NCBI GenBank assembly: GCA_022545545.1
Contig: JACZQV010000012.1
Span: 1-32,022 of the forward strand
DNA from: Pseudomonadota bacterium
Lineage (GTDB): Bacteria > Pseudomonadota > Alphaproteobacteria > SMXQ01
DNA length: 32,022 nucleotides
Direction of reading: 5' to 3'
Shown: positions 27,083 through 32,022 of the stretch, in pieces
Layout of the letters: each line of letters begins with the position of its first letter
Position numbering within the stretch: position 1 is the stretch's first letter
The notes under the pieces: model-generated
Told to the model about the DNA's origin: nothing
The model's database searches: none
Seen by the model: only the letters and a program-made list of their open reading frames with translations
Program-made: the position numbers and the translations under genes

Positions 27083-28342
27083 TTACTTCTTGGGTTTGAG
27101 GGCATAGATCCGGTACATGCGGATATTGCCACTGTCGAGCGCGGCGACACGGCGGGCCCAATGCTCGGCCTCGTCGACCAGGCTCGGTACCAGTTCATCG
27201 GGGATGCTGCCGGGTTCGTGGGTGTCGATGAACTTCTGCCAACCTTCGAAAATTCTCCGCCGCGCGGCCTTTGTGATGTCCTCGACGACGCGGATATCGA
27301 AGGTGAGGCGTTTGAGATAGGCTTCTGTCCGATCCGGGGACCAGAGGTGGGGCTGAACCGGTTCGTGTTCTATCCAATCCTTGACCGCTTGGGACTCGGC
27401 GCCGCGCTCGCGCACCATGTAGTCGGTGAAGACGAACTGACCTTCGTTCTTCAGCGCCGTGAAGACCATCTTGAACAGGTGCTCCTTGTCGGCGACGGTG
27501 AAGAGAGCCTCCTTGGAGAAGACCCGGTCGAAGAAATTGGGCCGTAGTTCGATGGTCTCGAAGTCGGTGTGATTGACCGGCGCTTTCTTTGACATGCCGG
27601 CATTGACGGAACGCTCCATGCCGGCGGCGGCGAGGGCATCGGAGCCCTCCATGCCCGTCAGCCAGGCCTTGGAGTCCTCCGCGATGGCGCGGGCAGGCCC
27701 GCCGAGTCCGGCGCCGAGATCGAGCACGTTCATCGACGAGTTCATACCGAACGGCCGGACCAACTTGAGGACCTGCTCGCTACCGCCAGGGCCGATGAAG
27801 CCGGGGCCCCAAATGGTTTCCACGATCTTGATGCGCTCCGCCGGCCAGTTCTTGTCGGTTATTTCGGGGGCGGCTTCTTCCGCCTTGAACTCGAGGCTCG
27901 CGACCCCCGGGAGGGTTTTCTTCGCCAGGGTTTCCTTGAGGCTTTCGTCGTCGGAGCCGGGTTCAGCCGCTACGTCCTCGGAGTTTTTCCCTTGCCACCA
28001 CGCCAGGAAGCGGACGCGGAAGGAGAAATTGGTTTCACCGGACTCGTCAGATTCGTCGGCTTCTTCGGCCTCCCGGATCGTTTGCGCCAGTTCCTCGGCG
28101 TCATACCCATCCCACCAGGCCTTGAGGCGGATGGAGTAGGGGAGCTTTCCCTCCTCTTCCCCCTCGGACTCGTCCCCCTCGGCGTCCTCCCGGTCGGGGT
28201 CATCGCCCTCGCCGTCTTCGTCTCCCTCAGGAGTCTCGATCAGCGTTCGAGGGTCTTCCCCCGCCCACCAGGCCTTGAAGCGGACGCCAAAAGGAATCTC
28301 GGGGCCATCCTCTTCGGAGGAGGAGGGCCCAAAGGGAATCAT
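27083..28342 (-). CDS. SAM-dependent methyltransferase with three N-terminal AWW-containing repeats and acidic linkers
   Basis: C-terminal class I MTase: MNVLDLGAGLGGPARAIAE, GMEGSDALAAAGMER, FDRVFSKEALFTVADKEHLFKMVFTALKNEGQFVFTDYMV. N-terminal repeats IPFGVRFKAWWAGED / LPYSIRLKAWWDGYD / FSFRVRFLAWWQGKN. The ORF track starts at TTG 28432; ATG 28342 (MIPFGPSSSEEDG) is preferred. Confidence 0.85.
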   Translation of the reverse strand: MIPFGPSSSEEDGPEIPFGVRFKAWWAGEDPRTLIETPEGDEDGEGDDPDREDAEGDESEGEEEGKLPYSIRLKAWWDGYDAEELAQTIREAEEADESDESGETNFSFRVRFLAWWQGKNSEDVAAEPGSDDESLKETLAKKTLPGVASLEFKAEEAAPEITDKNWPAERIKIVETIWGPGFIGPGGSEQVLKLVRPFGMNSSMNVLDLGAGLGGPARAIAEDSKAWLTGMEGSDALAAAGMERSVNAGMSKKAPVNHTDFETIELRPNFFDRVFSKEALFTVADKEHLFKMVFTALKNEGQFVFTDYMVRERGAESQAVKDWIEHEPVQPHLWSPDRTEAYLKRLTFDIRVVEDITKAARRRIFEGWQKFIDTHEPGSIPDELVPSLVDEAEHWARRVAALDSGNIRMYRIYALKPKK

Positions 28343-28424
28343 GCGCCGAAATGTGGCCGCGATTTGCAATAGCCTGGCGTCGATCGTTTCAGAATCACTT
28401 AAGTTAAACTTTACGCTGCAATGC

Positions 28425-28450
28425 TTAATCAACGCTTAATCAACGCTTAA
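28425..28450 (-). promoter_or_regulatory. Candidate tandem CtrA-type binding site upstream of the AWW-repeat methyltransferase
   Basis: TTAA-N7-TTAA-N7-TTAA at 28425-28428, 28436-28439 and 28447-28450; both spacers are TCAACGC. Confidence 0.5.
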
Positions 28451-28686
28451 CCAATTGGCCTTGGTAATCAACATTCGACAAACAATAAATTAACCTTCCA
28501 ATACTTGCAGCGCTATTTCCCGCATATGAATCGTGGGGTGGACCGGTAAGTTCACCGTCGGTTCGGCGTCCGACCGTAGTCGTCTCCGAATGACCCGATC
28601 GCTTTCACGGCCGGCCAAGGCGCGCCGGCGCGGAATCGCCAGCGGCGGCGGCCAAGCGGTCCGTCTCCCGAGAACCAAGCCGGTTC

Positions 28687-30930
28687 CTATTCGATGACGT
28701 AGATCGGGCTCGACCAGACCTGGTGCCCGTCCTCCTGGGTCAGGCAGACATAAAGGGCGTCATCGGCGCCGGATTTGAGCGCGATCCGGCGTTCCACATC
28801 GAGCCTCATGGCCCCGTTATCGTCGGGCAGGCGAAAGACGCGGACCCGGCGGCCGATGCCGCCGGCCTCGAATTTGCTGTCCTCGAGGCCGATGTCGGAG
28901 ATCTCCAGTTGGCATTGGACCAGGGCCGTCTCTATGCTGAGCGAACCGGCGTCTCGGTCGGCGAGCCACAGATCGAAGCCGACGAAACCGCCGGTCGTCA
29001 GCGCCTTCCAGGAGAGCGTCGTGTCGTCCGGTTGATCCACCGTCTTCTCGAGATTGTAGAAGTTGATCGGCTGGAGCCGCTCGATACGGTTGCCACTGAG
29101 TTTGGCGCCGCCGTCCCAGATGGTCTGGCGTCCGCGGCCCCGGTATTCGGAGCCCTCGAAGATCACCCGGATGCGATTGCCGAGATCGGCCTCCCCGTAA
29201 GGGCGCACGGTTTCCAGGGTCTCGACGCCGTTGCGGATCTCCATGCGCTCTATCGGCGCCGATGTCACCGCCTCGACGGCGAACGTGACCTCGCCATCGG
29301 CGCATCTGACGATGTCGCCCATCATCGCTGCGGACACCTTTCGGCTTCCGCCGGCGCCGAGCGCGGGGTCCTCATCGAACCGCTCGGCGCCATCATCGAA
29401 GCGGGCGCGGACATCCAGGATCATGCGGCATCCCGTCGTCGCGTAATGGTGGCGTTTGCGCAACGACTCGATGAGCCCCTCGCGGCTCAACTCCCTCGCC
29501 AGCATGCAGGTCAGGCCGCCATAGGCGCCGAACAGGGTGGCGCCGGGGTAACTCGCGCCGGGGCGTCCCTTGTGGCCGTCGCTGTTGGCGACGATGCCGA
29601 CGCGATAGCCCTGCTCGAAGGCGTCATGGACGATCCATTCGAAGGTGCCCCAGGCCGAATGGACCTCGACCGCGCGCTCGAGGCGGACATCATGGGCCAT
29701 GACAATATCGGCGTAGCGCCCGCCGACATGGGCGAAGACGACGCAGTCCTCATTGGCGAGGGATTCGAACAGCTCCCTCGCCGAATTGGCGTCGGTCCCG
29801 ATGTCGGAAAGATCGTCGACGAGGGCGTGGGAGGAGCGGCGGATTTGCCGTCCCTCTTCCATGAACAAGACGTTGCGGTCGCCGCCGAGCCCGGTGTTGC
29901 CCGACCATTCGTAGCCGGGAAAGACGACGAACCGGCCGTCCTCGTTGAACTCTTCGCTGAGCTCGTTGAGGTGGTTCCAGAAGCCGGTGGTGATCTGGAA
30001 ATCGTTGCCCTGGTGACAGCAGGCGTCGAGGTACGCCCTGTCGCGGGCGAAGGCGAAGTAATCGCGCGCCGAGTTGGTGCCGATGGTCTCCTCCGACTGG
30101 CCGTGCAGATCGCCCCAGAAGGGGAGGAGCCGGGGCTGGGCTTCGATGCGCAAGGGATTGGACCGGCAGAGCAGCTTGCCGTCCGCATCGACCATCTCGA
30201 CGCGCACGTCCCCGGGTGTGGAGGCACCGAGACCTTCGATGGTGCGGGAGAATTCGCCGGGGCTGAAGGTGACGCTTTCGGGCAGGCCGGTGAGGGGCCC
30301 ATCGGCCCGGAGCCTGAACGTGCCCTCGCACCTGTCGCTCGGATTGCCCCACTTGTCCTCGCCCTTGAGCCTGAGTTCGAAGGGCTCGCCGGCCGGCTTG
30401 AGCGTCGGCAGCACCGCCTTCCAGACGGCGGGCGGTCCCGGCACGATGGCGATCACCGGTGATCCCGGCAACTCGACGTAATTGTAGGTGGCGATGGCGT
30501 CGACCAGCACCCGGAACTCGAAGGTGTCCTCGCAGAAGGTCTGCAGGCGGATGCCGGGCGATCCCCGGCGCATGTCGCCGTAGCGGACGACGATCCTGTC
30601 TCCCTCCCGGAGGAACCCTTGTACCACCTTGATATACAGGGTCTTATCCCACGGGCGGATGTTGTGCTTGATGTCGTAGCGGACGTCGAGCACGGCCTGG
30701 TTCGAGGCCTCGACGGTGACGTAGTTGGGCGCCTCGGGGTCGTCGAACTGGGTCCTGCCCATGTCGCTGGCGAAGCGATGGACGATCTTGATGCTGCCGG
30801 TGTCATCGATGCCGAAAAGCCCGGCCGTGTAGGTGAGGGTGAAGGAGGCGAAGGATCCGGCCTCGAAGGCGCCTTGCGGCTCGATGACGGCGGTCCCCAT
30901 CTGTTCCGGAAGGTAGGTCGAATGCGGCAT
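28687..30930 (-). CDS. DUF3604/PHP-superfamily domain protein
   Basis: LLPFWGDLHGQSEETIGTNSARDYFAFARDRAYLDACCHQGNDFQIT, FVVFPGYEWSGNTGLGGDRNVLF, FAHVGGRYAD, VEVHSAWGTFEW, GIVANSDGHKGRPG, RHHYATTGCRMILDV. Confidence 0.85.
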   Translation of the reverse strand: MPHSTYLPEQMGTAVIEPQGAFEAGSFASFTLTYTAGLFGIDDTGSIKIVHRFASDMGRTQFDDPEAPNYVTVEASNQAVLDVRYDIKHNIRPWDKTLYIKVVQGFLREGDRIVVRYGDMRRGSPGIRLQTFCEDTFEFRVLVDAIATYNYVELPGSPVIAIVPGPPAVWKAVLPTLKPAGEPFELRLKGEDKWGNPSDRCEGTFRLRADGPLTGLPESVTFSPGEFSRTIEGLGASTPGDVRVEMVDADGKLLCRSNPLRIEAQPRLLPFWGDLHGQSEETIGTNSARDYFAFARDRAYLDACCHQGNDFQITTGFWNHLNELSEEFNEDGRFVVFPGYEWSGNTGLGGDRNVLFMEEGRQIRRSSHALVDDLSDIGTDANSARELFESLANEDCVVFAHVGGRYADIVMAHDVRLERAVEVHSAWGTFEWIVHDAFEQGYRVGIVANSDGHKGRPGASYPGATLFGAYGGLTCMLARELSREGLIESLRKRHHYATTGCRMILDVRARFDDGAERFDEDPALGAGGSRKVSAAMMGDIVRCADGEVTFAVEAVTSAPIERMEIRNGVETLETVRPYGEADLGNRIRVIFEGSEYRGRGRQTIWDGGAKLSGNRIERLQPINFYNLEKTVDQPDDTTLSWKALTTGGFVGFDLWLADRDAGSLSIETALVQCQLEISDIGLEDSKFEAGGIGRRVRVFRLPDDNGAMRLDVERRIALKSGADDALYVCLTQEDGHQVWSSPIYVIE

Positions 30931-31026
30931 GGACGTTCCTATCGGTCGTGGTTCCTATCGGTCAAAGCGCCGGCGGGGTCAGGGGCAGGCCCCTGGGGAT
31001 GCGCAGGCTTAATGGGTGTGCGGTCC

Positions 31027-31815
31027 TCAGTCGAAGGCGCCCATGATGGTCTGGTCGAAGTCGACCAGCGCCCCGGTCATGATCCCGGAAGCGGCGCCGA
31101 GCAGGAAGAGGCAAAGCGCGGCAACGTCCCTGGTCTGGACCAGCCGGCCGAAGGGCAGGTCGGCCCCGGCCTTGACGAGCCAGTCCTCAGGTCTTCCTTC
31201 GGCGCGCTGGACCCGGTGCTCGGCCGGCGTGTCGGTCCAGCCGAGATTGACGCCGTTGACGCGGATGCGGTCGTAGCGCACCGCATGGGCGACGTTCTTG
31301 GTAAGGATCGCGAGCGCCCCCTTGGAAGCGGAATAGGGCATCAGCTTCGGCTGCCCGCCGTAACTCGACATGGTGATGATGTTGACGATGGCCCCGGCGG
31401 TGCCTTCGCGCTTCATCAGCTTGATGGCGTCCTGCATGAGGATGAAAGGCGCCCGGGTGTTGATCGCGAACATGCGGTCCCAGAACTCGACGGTGGTGTC
31501 CTCGATGGTGCCCCGGTCCGTACACCCGGCGGCGTTGAGGAGCCCGTCGATGCGCCCGAAGCGCTGATCTGTGGCGGTAATGACCTTGCGGCAGTCCTCG
31601 GGGATCTCGAGATCGGCCTCGACGAACTCGGCCTCGGCGCCCTTACCCTCGAGCGCCGCCTTGACCCGGGCGCCGTTCTTGTTATTGCGCCCGCAGATCA
31701 CGATGCCCGCGGCACCCGCATCGGCGAGCGCGGACGCCACCGTCTCGCCGACACCCTGGGTGCCGCCGGTGACGGTGAAGATGCCGCCCGCGATCCCGTC
31801 GTTCGATTCGCCCAT
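31027..31815 (-). CDS. SDR family oxidoreductase
   Basis: [85 protein letters not shown]. Confidence 0.93.
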   Translation of the reverse strand: MGESNDGIAGGIFTVTGGTQGVGETVASALADAGAAGIVICGRNNKNGARVKAALEGKGAEAEFVEADLEIPEDCRKVITATDQRFGRIDGLLNAAGCTDRGTIEDTTVEFWDRMFAINTRAPFILMQDAIKLMKREGTAGAIVNIITMSSYGGQPKLMPYSASKGALAILTKNVAHAVRYDRIRVNGVNLGWTDTPAEHRVQRAEGRPEDWLVKAGADLPFGRLVQTRDVAALCLFLLGAASGIMTGALVDFDQTIMGAFD

Positions 31816-32022
31816 CCCGGTGCCTCCTGCTCGCCTCCCCGGCCCGGCGCGCGCCCGCGGACGGCGCCGGCCTGCCTTCGCCGTAGCGACCTGCCCTCCG
31901 TATGACTTCGGGAGGTGGGAGCGACGGCTTCGCGCAGGCAGGCGACCCTGGTAAAGCCCGACCGATACCGGATACTGTAGCGAAGTGCCAATCGGCGAAC
32001 CACCGCAAAAACGGGATTGCGA

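Noticed and set aside
1-32022. tRNA or rRNA genes
   Set aside because: Visual scan for T-loop (GGTTCGAATCC-like) and rRNA signatures found none; a tRNAscan-SE/Infernal run would be needed to exclude them formally.

Overview
The window reads as a high-GC alphaproteobacterial chromosome segment, probably Rhodospirillales-like (inferred from gene content, not tested). It is densely coding, with about 24 protein genes. I saw no tRNA, rRNA, CRISPR array or intact transposase. Content in order: 3' part of a ClpA-like AAA+ unfoldase; small membrane protein; COG3146-type acyltransferase; COQ9-family protein; peptide deformylase; rpsU; pntB-pntAB-pntAA; ABC1/UbiB kinase-like protein; M3 oligoendopeptidase; acyl-CoA ligase; UDP-glucuronate 4-epimerase-like protein; two tandem MFS transporters; DUF1244; YbdK-type carboxylate-amine ligase; N-formylglutamate amidohydrolase; EamA transporter; glcF-glcE-glcD; pyk; rpmJ (absent from the ORF track); a methyltransferase with three N-terminal 'AWW' repeats; a DUF3604/PHP-type protein; an SDR oxidoreductase. 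The best leads are: (1) a 263-bp intergenic element whose 33-bp perfect inverted repeats enclose two further long hairpins, giving a predicted three-way junction between the coq9 stop codon and a GNAT start codon; (2) the methyltransferase with three copies of a 'PFxVRFKAWWxGxD'-like repeat joined by very acidic linkers; (3) a TTAA-N7-TTAA-N7-TTAA array (CtrA-box geometry) upstream of that methyltransferase. Smaller leads are a 26-bp inverted-repeat element between convergent genes, a peptide deformylase with a Pro/Glu insertion, a ClpC/ClpA mosaic, and repeat-bearing leaders of pnt and glcD/pyk.
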